Assembly: GCF_016907695.1 (NCBI RefSeq)
Contig: NZ_JAFBCK010000001.1
Coordinates: 5,258,001-5,322,000 of the forward strand
Direction: 5' to 3'
Source: Actinokineospora baliensis
Lineage (GTDB): Bacteria; Actinomycetota; Actinomycetes; Mycobacteriales; Pseudonocardiaceae
Length of the DNA: 64,000 bases
Shown here: positions 8,490-17,713 of the stretch, in pieces
Position numbering within the stretch: position 1 is the stretch's first letter
Layout: the number at the start of each line of letters is the position of its first letter
The notes under the pieces: generated by a model
Database searches by the model: none
The model's input: the letters and a program-made list of their open reading frames with translations, nothing else
Told to the model about the DNA's origin: nothing
Program-made: the position numbers and the translations under genes

Positions 8490-9092
8490 TCAGCCCTGCT
8501 CGAGGGCGAAGGAGCCGATCTTGACGTCGCCGTCGCGGACGTAGGTCGCGGCGATCACCCCGGTTTTGGTGATCATCGTGTTGACGAGCTTGAGACCGGC
8601 CGGGTGGGTGCCGTCGGCGAAGAGCTTCTTGCCGCTGCCGAGCAGCACCGGGAAGTGGGTGAGCCGGAACTCGTCGACGAGGTCGTTGGCCAGCAGCGTC
8701 TGGATCAGGTTGCCGCTGCCGGGGACGTGGATCTCGCCCTCGCGCTGCTTGAGGTCGGTGATCTCGGCGACCACGTCCCCGCTGAGCACGGTGGTGTTCT
8801 GCCAGTGCGGGTCGCGCAGGGTGGTGGACACGACGTACTTCTGCGTGTTGTTCATGATCTTGCCGATGGGGTCGTCGTCGGGGACCTTCGGCCAGAAGGC
8901 GGCGAAGATGTCGTAGGTCCGGCGACCGATCAGCAGCGCGCCGCTCTGCTCGAGGGCGGCCAGGCTCTCGTCGAAGTGCGGGACGAGCCAGCCGCCGAGT
9001 TCGAACCCGCCGCTGGTGTCCTCGTCCGGGATCCCGGGGGACTGCATGACGCCGTCGAGTGACAGCGAGGTGGTGACCACGAGCCTGCCCAA
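8490..9092 (-). CDS. Dihydrofolate-reductase-family protein (RibD C-terminal domain)
   Basis: 200 residues. It starts MGRLVVTTSLSLDGVMQSPG, the typical opening of stand-alone RibD_C/DHFR-fold proteins, and has SGALLIGRRTYDIF, KYVVSTTL, and the NADPH-site segment HVPGSGNLIQTLLANDLVDE. These small reductases use NAD(P)H on unknown substrates and are common in actinomycetes. The gene lies 79 bp downstream of the SRPBCC gene on the same strand and may be cotranscribed with the ArsR/SRPBCC pair. A second member of the family is at 20382-20981. Confidence 0.88.
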   Translation of the reverse strand: MGRLVVTTSLSLDGVMQSPGIPDEDTSGGFELGGWLVPHFDESLAALEQSGALLIGRRTYDIFAAFWPKVPDDDPIGKIMNNTQKYVVSTTLRDPHWQNTTVLSGDVVAEITDLKQREGEIHVPGSGNLIQTLLANDLVDEFRLTHFPVLLGSGKKLFADGTHPAGLKLVNTMITKTGVIAATYVRDGDVKIGSFALEQG

Positions 9093-9171
9093 CGCAGTGC
9101 CCTTTCTCGTCGGTGGATGTGTCGCGGTGGGGGTGGGGAGGTTCTCGGGGTGGGGTGGAGCGGGGTGCCGG

Positions 9172-10068
9172 TCAGCGGGCGCTGGCGGCCAGGACGTGCT
9201 GGGGGGTGCCGGGGATGCGGTGCTCGAACCAGATCGGGCGCCAGTCCGCCAGTTCGTGGAAGCGGCGCAGTTCGCTGACCCCGCCCAGCCAGCCCAGCCA
9301 GCCCGCGTGCGGCGGGTTGCGCTCGTCGAATCCGCTGTGGACGAAGGTGAGCCTGGTGCCGCCGTCGCTGTCGGCCAGCTCCCAGGTGCTGGTCATGTTG
9401 CCCCAGTCGAGGCCGACCCTGCGGTCGGGCACCAGATCGATGATGGTGGCCACGGAGTTGTCGACGTCCTTGTCCACGCCGAAGCCGCCCATCGCCCACC
9501 GGCCGCCCACGTGCGGTTCGACCTCCACGGTGGCGCCGAACCACTGGCCGAAGCGCTCGGGTTCCATCAGCGAGCGGAACACCGCCTCGGGGGCGGCGTC
9601 GATGACCACCGTGCCGCTGAGGCCCTCCGCGGCGAAGTCGCACTTGGGGGTGAGCTCGCGGCCCTCGACGTAGTCGACCAGGTTCGCGATCGACAGCGTC
9701 CAGAAGGTGGCCAGCACCGAGCGCGGGCCCTCCTCGGCGACCACCTGCGCCCAGTCCGGCACGTGGGTCTGGGTGACCGACACGATCGTGCTGCCGGGGC
9801 CCTCCTCGGCCAGCGACAGCTCCACGGTGGTGTCCTCGCCGCCCAGCGGCCACACGAACCGCAGCGTGTGCTCGTCGACGTAGACCGGGCGCTGGGTCGG
9901 TGTCGTGCCCTCGGGGGTGTAGCGGCCCCAGAAGGCGTACCGGCCGGGCAGGTCGACCTCGGCGTGCTCGGCCAACCAGGTGCGCAGCGCCTGCGCGTCG
10001 GTCAACGCGCGCCGCACCTGGGCGATCGGCGCGCCCGCGCGGGCGCGCAGGACCATCGGAGCGCTCAC
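9172..10068 (-). CDS. Tandem SRPBCC (AHSA1-type) domain protein
   Basis: 298 residues from a GTG that overlaps the stop of the ArsR gene (GTGA). Two START/Bet v1-like domains are visible: residues 1-130 (RARAGAPIAQVRRALTDAQ, then YAFWGRYTPEG) and about 140-280 (VIDAAPEAVFRSLMEPE, then a stretch with GFDERNPPHAGWLGWL). AHSA1-like proteins are hydrophobic-ligand-binding folds often encoded directly behind an ArsR-type repressor in actinobacteria, as here. The ligand is unknown; a role in sensing or sequestering a small hydrophobic compound is inference. Confidence 0.88.
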   Translation of the reverse strand: MSAPMVLRARAGAPIAQVRRALTDAQALRTWLAEHAEVDLPGRYAFWGRYTPEGTTPTQRPVYVDEHTLRFVWPLGGEDTTVELSLAEEGPGSTIVSVTQTHVPDWAQVVAEEGPRSVLATFWTLSIANLVDYVEGRELTPKCDFAAEGLSGTVVIDAAPEAVFRSLMEPERFGQWFGATVEVEPHVGGRWAMGGFGVDKDVDNSVATIIDLVPDRRVGLDWGNMTSTWELADSDGGTRLTFVHSGFDERNPPHAGWLGWLGGVSELRRFHELADWRPIWFEHRIPGTPQHVLAASAR

Positions 10069-10640
10069 GGCGCCTCCTTCGGCAGCTGTGGGTAACAGGC
10101 CACGGCGAGCTTGAAGGCATCACCCTGCGCGCCGCCGTAGCGGGCGAACAGGTCTTGCAGGGTAGCGCGCAGTTCGGCCAGGAAGTCCTGCCGCCGCTCG
10201 GGCGGCACCCTGATCTGGCCGGACACCCCGAGCGAGGGCAGCTCGGGCAGCACCCCGGTGCCCGAGGTCTGCTCGAGCACCGCGATGTCGGTGAGCACCT
10301 CCTCCATCAGGTCGAGCACGAAGCCCAGGCTCAGCTCGTCCTGCTTGGCGCGCAGCCCGATCGGGCCGACCAGCTTGGGGGACAACCGGAACGAGCGGGC
10401 GCTGGCCTGGTAGACGCCTTCCTTGATGCCGCGCACGCTGCGCTCGGACACCCTGGCCACCAGACCGGCGTCGACCAGCCGCTGCACGTGGTAGTACACC
10501 CACTGCGGCGTCTGCCCGAGCCGGGCGCCGACCTCGGTGCACGAGCGCGGCGCGTCGAGCTGGCGGAGCACCTCCACGCGCTGCGGCTTGAGCAGCACCT
10601 CGGCCTGCTCGAACTGGTCCAGGTACAGCACGTCCCTCAT
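10065..10640 (-). CDS. ArsR-family winged-helix repressor
   Basis: 191 residues from an ATG at 10640 behind GGAGAAG. The open frame runs on upstream to 11153, but only as the antisense of the aminopeptidase gene. The N-terminal winged helix reads LLKPQRVEVLRQLDAPRSCT, then VGARLGQTPQWVYYHVQRLV and a wing; the C-terminal half (residues 95-191) is a helical ligand/dimer region without metal-binding cysteines, so it is probably not a metal sensor. It is translationally coupled to the SRPBCC gene. An operator-like sequence in its own promoter (10657-10672) recurs in front of the DHA2 efflux gene at 15187-15201, suggesting that it represses both. Confidence 0.88.
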   Translation of the reverse strand: MRDVLYLDQFEQAEVLLKPQRVEVLRQLDAPRSCTEVGARLGQTPQWVYYHVQRLVDAGLVARVSERSVRGIKEGVYQASARSFRLSPKLVGPIGLRAKQDELSLGFVLDLMEEVLTDIAVLEQTSGTGVLPELPSLGVSGQIRVPPERRQDFLAELRATLQDLFARYGGAQGDAFKLAVACYPQLPKEAP

Positions 10641-10656
10641 GGGCACAGTCTTCTCC

Positions 10657-10676
10657 GTAAAAGGATCCCTTGTCAA
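10657..10676 (-). promoter_or_regulatory. ArsR promoter with operator-like sequence
   Basis: On the plus strand GTAAAAGGATCCCTTG (10657-10672) contains the near-palindrome AAGGATCCCTT; read leftward, TTGACA (10676-10671) is a consensus -35 hexamer for the ArsR gene. The same block, GTACAAGATCCCTTG, lies in the DHA2 efflux promoter. That repetition in only these two intergenic regions argues for a repressor site. Confidence 0.5.
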
Positions 10677-10820
10677 TCGAGCCGATCGCACCCCACCCGA
10701 ACCGGGTGAGCGGCGCGCGCTTTTCTCCGATAATGCGGACCCGCCCGGGAAATGGTCCCCCGGCCGGTTCCGTGCAATAGCGTGGTCGCCAGTCGCCAGC
10801 GCGCACGAAAGAGTGGTCAC

Positions 10821-12305
10821 ATGCTGCCCGATCGCATTGTCTCGCGCTCGTCCCGCCGTCGCCCAGCGCTCACCCGCGCGTTGATCCCCGTCCTCGCCGC
10901 CGCCGCGCTGAGCGCCCCGACCGCCCAGGTCGCGCTGGCCTCCCCCGCTGTGACCGGCGGGAATCCCGCGTTGGTCTGGGGTCCGTGCCCCGATGTCACG
11001 CAGCCGTCGCTGGGTCTGGAATGCGCGGCGCTGCCGGTTCCGCTTGACTACTCGCGGCCGCACGCGGAGAAAATCTCGGTGGCCGTGTCCCGACTGCCGA
11101 GCACACGTCCGGAGAAGCGCCGCGGTGTGCTCGTGCTCAACCCGGGCGGCCAATTCGACTCCGAACTCGACCAGGCGCTGCGACTGGTGTCACTCGGTCT
11201 CCCGGCCGCGGTGCGCGAGTCCTACGACCTGGTCGCCTTCGACCCCAGGGGAATCGGCCGCAGCACCCCGGTGACCTGCGACCTGCGCCCCGGCCAGGAC
11301 CTCAACGTGCCCGCCTCGCCCTACGCGGCGACCACGGCCGACCTGCTGCGCCAGTGGTCGCGGTTGCGGATCATCGCCGGGCAGTGCGCGCACTCGGCCA
11401 CCGCGGGCCTGTTGCCGCACATGTCGACCGCGAACGTCGCCAGGGACCTCGACCGGATCCGGGCCGCGCTGGGCGAGCGGCGCGTCTCCTACCTGGGCTA
11501 TTCCTACGGCACCTACCTGGGCGCGGTGTACGCGACGTTGTTCCCCGACCGCACCGACCGGGTCGTGCTCGACAGCGTCGTCGGCTCCGGCGGCATCGAC
11601 TACACCTGGTCGCGCAGGCTCGGCGAAGGCGTGCAGGACACCTTCCCCGACTTCGCCGCCTGGGCCGCCGCCCGCGACGACACCTACCACCTGGGCGCCA
11701 CCCCCGACCTGGTCCAGGCCAAGTACCACGCCCTGGCGCAGCGGCTCGACCGGCGACCGCTCGGGCACGTGACCGGCGCCGAGTTCCGGTACAGCACCTT
11801 CGGTTCGCTGTTCGCCGCCGCGGCCTACCCGTCGTTGGCCGAGTCCTGGCACCAGATCGACCAGGGGATCGTCCCGGGCGCGCCGCGACCGCAGGCCGAC
11901 TTCTCCGGGTTCATGCACCTGGCCTGCAACAGCGGCCAGTGGCCGAAGGACTTCGACACCTACCGGCGCACCCTGGAGCGCGACCGGGCCCGGTTCCCGA
12001 TGTTCGGCGGTTCCGGCGCGGGCCCGTGGTTGTGCCCGTTCCGGCCCCGGCCGGTGGAGGCCCCGGTGCGGATCTCCGACCGCGGCCCGTCGACCGTGCT
12101 CATGGTGTCGAACCTGCGCGACCCGGGGACCCCGTACGTCGGCGCCGTGGAGACCCGTCGGGCGTTGGGGCAGCGGGCGCGGCTGGTGTCGGTGGACGAC
12201 AGCGGGCACCTCGTCTACCTGTACCACGGCAACCGGTGCGCCAACGACCTCGTGACCCGGTTCCTGGTGACCGGCGAGCGCCCCGCGACCGACCAGCGCT
12301 GCTGA
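10821..12305 (+). CDS. Secreted tripeptidyl aminopeptidase (alpha/beta hydrolase, TAP family)
   Basis: 494 residues from ATG 10821. A signal peptide (basic SRSSRRRPALTR, hydrophobic ALIPVLAAAALSAP, cleavage near ALASPA) shows export. The mature part follows Streptomyces Tap-like peptidases: LVWGPCPD, VPLDYSRP, the oxyanion-side segment VLNPGGQF, the nucleophile Ser228 in GYSYGTYLG, the acid in NLRDPGTPY and the histidine in DDSGHLVYL near the C-terminus. Such enzymes release tripeptides or similar from N-termini outside the cell. It is divergent from the ArsR gene (180 bp apart) and 28 bp ahead of a flavin oxidase, so those two are probably cotranscribed. Confidence 0.88.
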   Translation: MLPDRIVSRSSRRRPALTRALIPVLAAAALSAPTAQVALASPAVTGGNPALVWGPCPDVTQPSLGLECAALPVPLDYSRPHAEKISVAVSRLPSTRPEKRRGVLVLNPGGQFDSELDQALRLVSLGLPAAVRESYDLVAFDPRGIGRSTPVTCDLRPGQDLNVPASPYAATTADLLRQWSRLRIIAGQCAHSATAGLLPHMSTANVARDLDRIRAALGERRVSYLGYSYGTYLGAVYATLFPDRTDRVVLDSVVGSGGIDYTWSRRLGEGVQDTFPDFAAWAAARDDTYHLGATPDLVQAKYHALAQRLDRRPLGHVTGAEFRYSTFGSLFAAAAYPSLAESWHQIDQGIVPGAPRPQADFSGFMHLACNSGQWPKDFDTYRRTLERDRARFPMFGGSGAGPWLCPFRPRPVEAPVRISDRGPSTVLMVSNLRDPGTPYVGAVETRRALGQRARLVSVDDSGHLVYLYHGNRCANDLVTRFLVTGERPATDQRC

Positions 12306-12333
12306 CCACCGACCCGAGTCCCGGGGGACCGCG

Positions 12334-13692
12334 ATGACCAAGATCGGGCTGCCCGGCGAGGCGGCTTTCACCGAGGCCACCGAGGTGTTCAACCTCGCCG
12401 CTCCGGCCCGGCCCGCGGCGGCGATCACCGCCCGCACCGTCGACGACGTCCGCGCCGCCGTGCGCCACGCGGCCGCCGAGCGGCTTCCGGTGCGGGTGCA
12501 CACCACCGGGCACGCCGCCGGTGGCGTCCGCCCGGTGGCGGGTGGCCTGTTGATCCGCACCCAGTTGGCGGGCGGCGTCGAGGTCGACGCGGCGCGGCGG
12601 ATCGCGCGGATCCCGGCGGGCACCCGCTGGGGCGCGGTCGTCGAGGCGACCGCGCCGCACGGGCTGACCGCGGCGCACGGCTCGTCGGCCACCGTCGGCG
12701 TCGTCGGGTACCTGCTCGGCGGCGGGATGAGCTTCTACGGCAGGCGCCACGGGCTGGCCGTCAACACGGTGGTGGCGCTGGAGGTGGTCACCGCCGACGG
12801 TGAGCTGCGCCGGGTCGACGCGGCGTCGGACCCGGAGTTGTTCTGGGCGATGCGCGGCGGGGGCGGCGGTTTCGGGGTCGTCTCCGCCGTCGAGATCGCC
12901 CTGTTCCCGGTGACCTCGGTGATCACCGGCGCCGCCTACTGGCCGGCCGCACACGCCCGGCGGCTGTTTGAGACCTGGCGCGAGTGGACGGCCACCGCGC
13001 CGTGGGAGGTGACCACGACGGTGCGGGTGATGAACCTGCCACCCGTGCCCGACGTGCCACCGGAGCTCGCGACCGGTCCGATGCTGTGCGTCGACGGCGC
13101 CGTCCTGTCCGACACCGACGACCTGGCCACCGCGCTGCGCCATGCCGGCGACCTGCTCGGCCCGCTGCGCGAGATCGCCGCCCCGGTGCTCGACACCTGG
13201 CGGCCCGGCCCGGCCGCCGCGGTGCTCGACGCGCACATGGACCCGGCCCAGCCGATGCCGGTCATCGGTGATCACCTGCTGCTTGGCGAGCTCGACACCG
13301 ACGGCGTCGACACGCTGCTGCGCGTGCTGGGCGACGGGTCACCGCTGATCGCCGCCGGTCTGCGCCAACTCGGTGGCGCCTACGCCGTGCCCGCCCCGGA
13401 CGGCGGCGTCCTCACCCGGCTCGACGCCGCGTACTCCTACGCGGGATCCGGCGTACCGATGGGCCCGGTGTCCCCGGAGGCCCTGCGTGAGCACTGCACG
13501 CTGGTCCGAGAAGCGTTGGCGCCGTGGGACACTGGCAGCACCGTGCCCTGTTTCGTCGAGGACTCCACGCGCCCGCAGCGGCACCTGGACGCCGAGCAGG
13601 TCGACGCGGTCGACGCCGTGCGGGCCCGGGTCGACCCGACCGGCCTCTTCCACGGCGACACAGCCCCGCACGCGACTACCCGCCGAACCTGA
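12334..13692 (+). CDS. FAD-binding PCMH/BBE-type oxidoreductase
   Basis: 452 residues, start behind GGGGGA. The PCMH-type FAD domain is seen from residues 25-200: ITARTVDDVRAAVRHA, VHTTGHAAGG with His60 at the position of the 8-alpha-histidyl flavin link, LGGGMSFYGRRHGLAVN and FWAMRGGGGGFGVV. The cysteine used for the second flavin bond in berberine-bridge-type enzymes is absent (GVVGYLLGGG), so the flavin should be at most singly attached. The C-terminal end resembles the BBE tail (VRARVDPTGLFHG). There is no export signal, unlike the related protein at 18606-20132. It lies 28 bp after the aminopeptidase. Substrate unknown. Confidence 0.85.
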   Translation: MTKIGLPGEAAFTEATEVFNLAAPARPAAAITARTVDDVRAAVRHAAAERLPVRVHTTGHAAGGVRPVAGGLLIRTQLAGGVEVDAARRIARIPAGTRWGAVVEATAPHGLTAAHGSSATVGVVGYLLGGGMSFYGRRHGLAVNTVVALEVVTADGELRRVDAASDPELFWAMRGGGGGFGVVSAVEIALFPVTSVITGAAYWPAAHARRLFETWREWTATAPWEVTTTVRVMNLPPVPDVPPELATGPMLCVDGAVLSDTDDLATALRHAGDLLGPLREIAAPVLDTWRPGPAAAVLDAHMDPAQPMPVIGDHLLLGELDTDGVDTLLRVLGDGSPLIAAGLRQLGGAYAVPAPDGGVLTRLDAAYSYAGSGVPMGPVSPEALREHCTLVREALAPWDTGSTVPCFVEDSTRPQRHLDAEQVDAVDAVRARVDPTGLFHGDTAPHATTRRT

Positions 13693-13836
13693 CCCGGGGA
13701 TACGCGAACGTGCTCACCTGCGCGGTGAGCACTCCGGAAGATGTGGGCGCCGCGGCCGAGAACCCAGCATGTGCACTGCGGCGGCACCGGGACCCCGACA
13801 CCGGTGCGCCGATCGCCCACAGGGATCGGAGCCAGG

Positions 13837-14994
13837 ATGCAGCCCTTCCACATCGAGATTCCCCAGGCCGACCTCGACGACCTGCGCCACAGGCTGGCCA
13901 CGACCCGCTGGCCCGCCGAGGCACCGGAGCCGGGCTGGCGCCGCGGCGTCCCGGTCGGCTACCTCAAGGAACTCGCCGAGCACTGGCGCGACGAGTTCGA
14001 CTGGCGCGCCGCGGAGGCCCGGCTCAACCGCTACCCGCAGTTCCGCACCGAGATCGACGGCACCACCGTGCACCTGCTGCACGTGCGCTCACCGGAACCG
14101 AACGCGTTACCGCTGGTGCTCACGCACGGCTGGCCCGGCTCGATCGCGGAGTTCCTCGAGGTGATCGACCCGCTGACCAACCCGCGCGCGCACGGCGGTG
14201 ACCCCGCTGACGCCTTCCACCTGGTCATCCCGTCGATCCCGGGGTTCGGGTTCTCCCCGCCGCCCACCGAGCCCGGCTGGAACGCCGCCCGCGTCGCCCG
14301 CGCGTGGGCGACGCTGATGCAGCGGCTGGGCTACGACCGCTACGCCGCCCAGGGCGGCGACGCCGGGTCGGTGATCACCCTGGAGCTGGCCAGGCACGCC
14401 CCGGAGCGGGTCGTGGGCGCGCACGTGAACATGCTGCTGACCTTCCCCTCCGGTGACCCGGCCGAGCTGGCCGACCTGAGCGAGGCCGACCAGGCCCGCC
14501 TGGGGCGCCTGGCGCACTTCGACACCGACCTGTCCGGGTACATGAAGCTGCAGTCGACCCGGCCGCAGACCCTGGCCTACGCCCTCACCGACTCCCCCGT
14601 CGGGCAGCTCGCCTGGGTCGTGGAGAAGTTCCACGACTGGACCGACTCGGCGAAGGCCCCCGAGGACGCGGTCGACCGCGACCACATGCTCACCAACGTG
14701 TCGCTGTACTGGTTCACCGCGACCGCGGGGTCCTCGGCGCAGCACTACTACGAGGGCGCCGACGCGCTGCGCCCGGCCGCGGCGGGCAGCGAGCCGCCGC
14801 CCCCGATCACCGTCCCGGTCGGGGTGACCGTGTTCCCCCACGACATCCTCGTCCCGCTGCGCCGCCTGGCCGACCGGGACCTGCCGACCATCACGCATTG
14901 GACCGAACAGGACCGCGGTGGCCACTTCGCCGCCATGGAACAGCCCGGTCTGCTCGTCGACGACATCCGCGCCTTCTTCGCCGCCCACCGCTAG
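13837..14994 (+). CDS. Epoxide hydrolase (microsomal EPHX1-like family)
   Basis: 385 residues from ATG 13837 ([20 protein letters not shown]), which is the usual start of the family's EHN domain; an upstream in-frame start at 13741 would add unlike sequence. Motifs fit: HGWPGS for the oxyanion hole, the nucleophile Asp175 in GGDAGSV, and the histidine His363 in [11 protein letters not shown]. The enzyme opens epoxides to diols in the cytoplasm. The gene follows the flavin oxidase by 144 bp on the same strand and may belong to the same detoxification or tailoring set, which is inference. A hairpin ends it at 15006-15034. Confidence 0.9.
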   Translation: MQPFHIEIPQADLDDLRHRLATTRWPAEAPEPGWRRGVPVGYLKELAEHWRDEFDWRAAEARLNRYPQFRTEIDGTTVHLLHVRSPEPNALPLVLTHGWPGSIAEFLEVIDPLTNPRAHGGDPADAFHLVIPSIPGFGFSPPPTEPGWNAARVARAWATLMQRLGYDRYAAQGGDAGSVITLELARHAPERVVGAHVNMLLTFPSGDPAELADLSEADQARLGRLAHFDTDLSGYMKLQSTRPQTLAYALTDSPVGQLAWVVEKFHDWTDSAKAPEDAVDRDHMLTNVSLYWFTATAGSSAQHYYEGADALRPAAAGSEPPPPITVPVGVTVFPHDILVPLRRLADRDLPTITHWTEQDRGGHFAAMEQPGLLVDDIRAFFAAHR

Positions 14995-15005
14995 CCCACG
15001 TCCCC

Positions 15006-15034
15006 CCGATCGTGTGACGCGTTCACACGGTCGG
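15006..15034 (+). terminator. Inverted repeat after the epoxide hydrolase gene
   Basis: CCGATCGTGTGA (15006-15017) pairs with TCACACGGTCGG (15023-15034) with a single G-T wobble, 11 bases after the stop codon. Confidence 0.55.
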
Positions 15035-15165
15035 GTCGTGCCGCCGCCGTCGTGCGCACCGGCTCCGGGCGACCCGGGGCCGGTGTCGACTCCGGACGGC
15101 GGACACCGGGCCCGACCTGCGCACACACCCCCTCGCCCGTCCCGTGCGGGACCCGCCGCGCGGCA

Positions 15166-15201
15166 TTGACAAAGATGTCCCTTTACGTACAAGATCCCTT
15201 G
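15166..15201 (+). promoter_or_regulatory. Efflux-pump promoter with ArsR-type operator-like sequence
   Basis: TTGACA at 15166-15171 is a perfect -35; TACAAG at 15188-15193 fits a -10 with 16-base spacing. The block GTACAAGATCCCTTG (15187-15201) matches the ArsR promoter block GTAAAAGGATCCCTTG apart from one change and one base gap, and overlaps the -10. A repressor bound here would block the pump promoter. Confidence 0.5.
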
Positions 15202-15222
15202 CATGACGAAGGAGTGCTGCCC

Positions 15223-16791
15223 ATGAACGTCAGTGGTGGGACCGAGACCGACGTCCGGGCCGGGCGGCGGGAATGGATCGGCTTGGCCGTGCTCGGGTTG
15301 CCGACGATCCTCATCGCGCTCGACATGAGCGTGCTGTACCTGGCGCTGCCGCACGTCGCCAGCGACCTCGGCGCCAGCAGCGTCCAACAGCTGTGGATCA
15401 CCGACATCTACGGGTTCCTGCTCGCGGGCCTGCTGGTGACCATGGGCACCGTCGGCGACCGCATCGGCCGCCGCAAGCTGCTGCTCATCGGCGGCGCCTG
15501 CTTCGCCGCGGCGTCCGTGCTGGCCGCCTACTCCCAGTCGCCGGAGATGCTGATCGCGACCCGGGCCCTGCTGGGCATCGCCGGGTCGACCGTGATGCCC
15601 TCCACGATGTCGCTGATCAGCAGCATGTTCACCAACCCCAAGCAGCACGCCACGGCGCTGTCGGTGTGGATGGTGTGCTTCATGGGCGGCGTCGCCCTCG
15701 GCCCGATCATCGGCGGCGCGCTGCTGGAGGCGTTCTGGTGGGGCGCGGCGTTCCTGCTCGGTGTCCCGGTGATGCTGGTGCTGCTGGTGCTGGCGCCCCG
15801 GTTCCTGCCCGAGTACCGCAACCCCGGCGCCGGGCGCATCGACCTGTTCAGCGTCGCCCTGTCACTGCTGGCGATCCTGCCGCTGGTCTACGGCCTCAAG
15901 CAGCTCACCCGCGGCGGCGGCACCGTCGTGGCCATCCTCGCGATCGCCGTCGGCCTCGCCGCGGGCATCACCTTCGTGCGCAGGCAGAACCGCCTCGAAA
16001 GCCCCCTGCTCGACCTCAAGCTGTTCCGCAACGGCACCTTCACCACCGCGCTGCTGCTGACCACCTTCGCCGGGCTGATCTCGGCCAACCAGCTGTTCGT
16101 CTCGCTCTACCTGCAGACCGTGCAGCAGCTGACCCCGGTGCAGACCGCGCTGTGGTTGCTGCCCGGCGCGATCAGCATGATCCTGCTCATCCAACTCGCC
16201 CCGGTGCTCATCCAGCGCATCAAACCCGCCTACGTCATCGCGGGCGGCTTGATCGTCGCCGCGGTCGGCTACCTGATGCTCACCCAGGTCGGCTCCAGCA
16301 CCGACGACCTCGGCCTCACCATCACCGCGCTCGTGGTGGCCAATCTCGGCATCGGCCCCATGGCGGGCCTGTGCGCGGTGCTGGCCATGCAGTCCGCGCC
16401 ACCGGAGCACATCGGCGCCGCCGCCTCGCTCACCGAGACCTCCGGCGAGTTCGGCCTGGCGATGGGCGTGGCCACGGTCGGCGTGGTCGGGTTCAGCCTC
16501 TACCGCTCCGCCGTCGAGATCCCCGCGTCCACCCCGGACACCGTGGCCGACGCCGCCCGCGAAAGCGCCGCGGGCGCCATCTCGGTGGCCGACCAACTGC
16601 CCCCAGCCGACGCGGCCAGCCTGCTCACCAGCGCCTACCAGGCGACCACCAGCAGCCTGCACATCAGCGCCGCGATCTGCGCGGGCCTGGTGGTGGTGTG
16701 CGCGGTCATGGTCAGCGTCGGCCTGCGCCGCATCCCGGCCGCCAACGCCGCCGCCACCCCCCAGGAGGCGAGCGAACCGGCGAGTTCCTGA
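15223..16791 (+). CDS. DHA2-family (14-TM) multidrug MFS efflux transporter
   Basis: 522 residues from ATG 15223 behind GAAGGAG. Fourteen hydrophobic segments and the DHA2 hallmarks are seen: LDMSVLYLALPHV in TM1, LWITDIYGFLLAG in TM2, the motif A loop GDRIGRRKLLLIGG, and motif C-like GGVALGPIIGGALLE in TM5. SmvA/QacA-type relatives export cationic or lipophilic compounds with protons. An ArsR-type operator-like block overlaps its promoter, so it is probably induced by the ligand of the ArsR protein encoded 4.5 kb away. An 18-bp-stem terminator follows at once. The drug is unknown. Confidence 0.92.
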   Translation: MNVSGGTETDVRAGRREWIGLAVLGLPTILIALDMSVLYLALPHVASDLGASSVQQLWITDIYGFLLAGLLVTMGTVGDRIGRRKLLLIGGACFAAASVLAAYSQSPEMLIATRALLGIAGSTVMPSTMSLISSMFTNPKQHATALSVWMVCFMGGVALGPIIGGALLEAFWWGAAFLLGVPVMLVLLVLAPRFLPEYRNPGAGRIDLFSVALSLLAILPLVYGLKQLTRGGGTVVAILAIAVGLAAGITFVRRQNRLESPLLDLKLFRNGTFTTALLLTTFAGLISANQLFVSLYLQTVQQLTPVQTALWLLPGAISMILLIQLAPVLIQRIKPAYVIAGGLIVAAVGYLMLTQVGSSTDDLGLTITALVVANLGIGPMAGLCAVLAMQSAPPEHIGAAASLTETSGEFGLAMGVATVGVVGFSLYRSAVEIPASTPDTVADAARESAAGAISVADQLPPADAASLLTSAYQATTSSLHISAAICAGLVVVCAVMVSVGLRRIPAANAAATPQEASEPASS

Positions 16792-16797
16792 CACACC

Positions 16798-16846
16798 GGG
16801 TGGTGGTGCCCGCGCCCGCCGCGGACGAGCGCGGGCACCACCACCC
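16798..16846 (+). terminator. Strong inverted-repeat terminator after the efflux gene
   Basis: An 18-bp perfect stem: GGGTGGTGGTGCCCGCGC (16798-16815) with GCGCGGGCACCACCACCC (16829-16846), 13-base loop, 6 bases after the stop. Confidence 0.75.
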
Positions 16847-16907
16847 AACCCCTCGCGCTTCACCAGTTCCAAACCGCGGCGACCAGCACACCGCCGCCAG
16901 CGACACC

Positions 16908-17576
16908 ATGGGGGTAGGGGTGGACGACGTCTTCGGCAGCGCGGTCGACCGGGTCATCCGGCAGATGTACGACAACCTCGGCGCGCAGATCACGGTGGAC
17001 GACCTCGCCAGGACCGCGCTCTACAGCAAGTTCCACTTCTCCCGCGCCTTCCAGCGGGTCACCGGCGTCCCACCCGGCCGGTTCCTCTCGGCCATGCGGC
17101 TGCTGGAGGCCAAACGGCTGCTGCTGTCGACCACGATCAGCGTCACCGAGATCGGCCAGCAGGTCGGCTACGCCAGCATCGGCACCTTCAGCTCCCGCTT
17201 CAGCGACAACGTCGGCGCACCACCCTCCCTCTACCGCGAACTCGGCCGCATCGGCACCGGCACCACCGCCCTGCTCGACGACGCCCCCGTCGCCCCGGCC
17301 CCGCTGTTCCGCTACACCGTCCTGGGCCGCCCCGCGCCCAGCGCGCTGCGCCGCCGCTGGCACCTGCTGGCCTACTCCGTCGCCGAAGGCGAAACCGACG
17401 GCCCGGTCGCCGCGCACGGCACCGTCACCGGCTCGATCGGACAGATCCCGATCCGACCCGACACCGTCACCAGCTTCACCGGCCTGTGCCTGCGCCCCAA
17501 ACGCGGCCTGGACCCGCCCGTGTCGCTGGCGCTGCTGGAGCTGCGCCCGGAGGCCTGCGGCACCCATGCGCACTGA
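16908..17576 (+). CDS. AraC-family transcriptional regulator, HTH at N-terminus
   Basis: 222 residues from ATG 16908. The AraC/XylS DNA-binding domain occupies residues 10-110: two helix-turn-helix units with VDDLARTALYSKFHFSRAFQ, GVPPGRFLSAMRLLEAKRLL and IGQQVGYASIGTFSSRF. The C-terminal 110 residues are not a cupin; they are an unrecognised small domain (LLAYSVAEGETDGPVAAHGT, ending in LALLELRPEA), probably for ligand binding. Placement between the DHA2 pump and a DUF2306 membrane protein suggests it controls one of them, but no site is visible. No clear ribosome-binding sequence precedes the ATG, so the start is moderately certain. Confidence 0.82.
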   Translation: MGVGVDDVFGSAVDRVIRQMYDNLGAQITVDDLARTALYSKFHFSRAFQRVTGVPPGRFLSAMRLLEAKRLLLSTTISVTEIGQQVGYASIGTFSSRFSDNVGAPPSLYRELGRIGTGTTALLDDAPVAPAPLFRYTVLGRPAPSALRRRWHLLAYSVAEGETDGPVAAHGTVTGSIGQIPIRPDTVTSFTGLCLRPKRGLDPPVSLALLELRPEACGTHAH

Positions 17577-17713
17577 CCAGCGCACCCGCGCGCGTGCCAA
17601 GTCCCGCATTCTCGGAGAAGCGGGCGGCATACCCGTGCACGAGCCTGTTAGCCACGACCGGCCGCCCCGGGCGTGCCTGCCGCGCAGGCTATCGCGGGAG
17701 AGGAACGACCACC

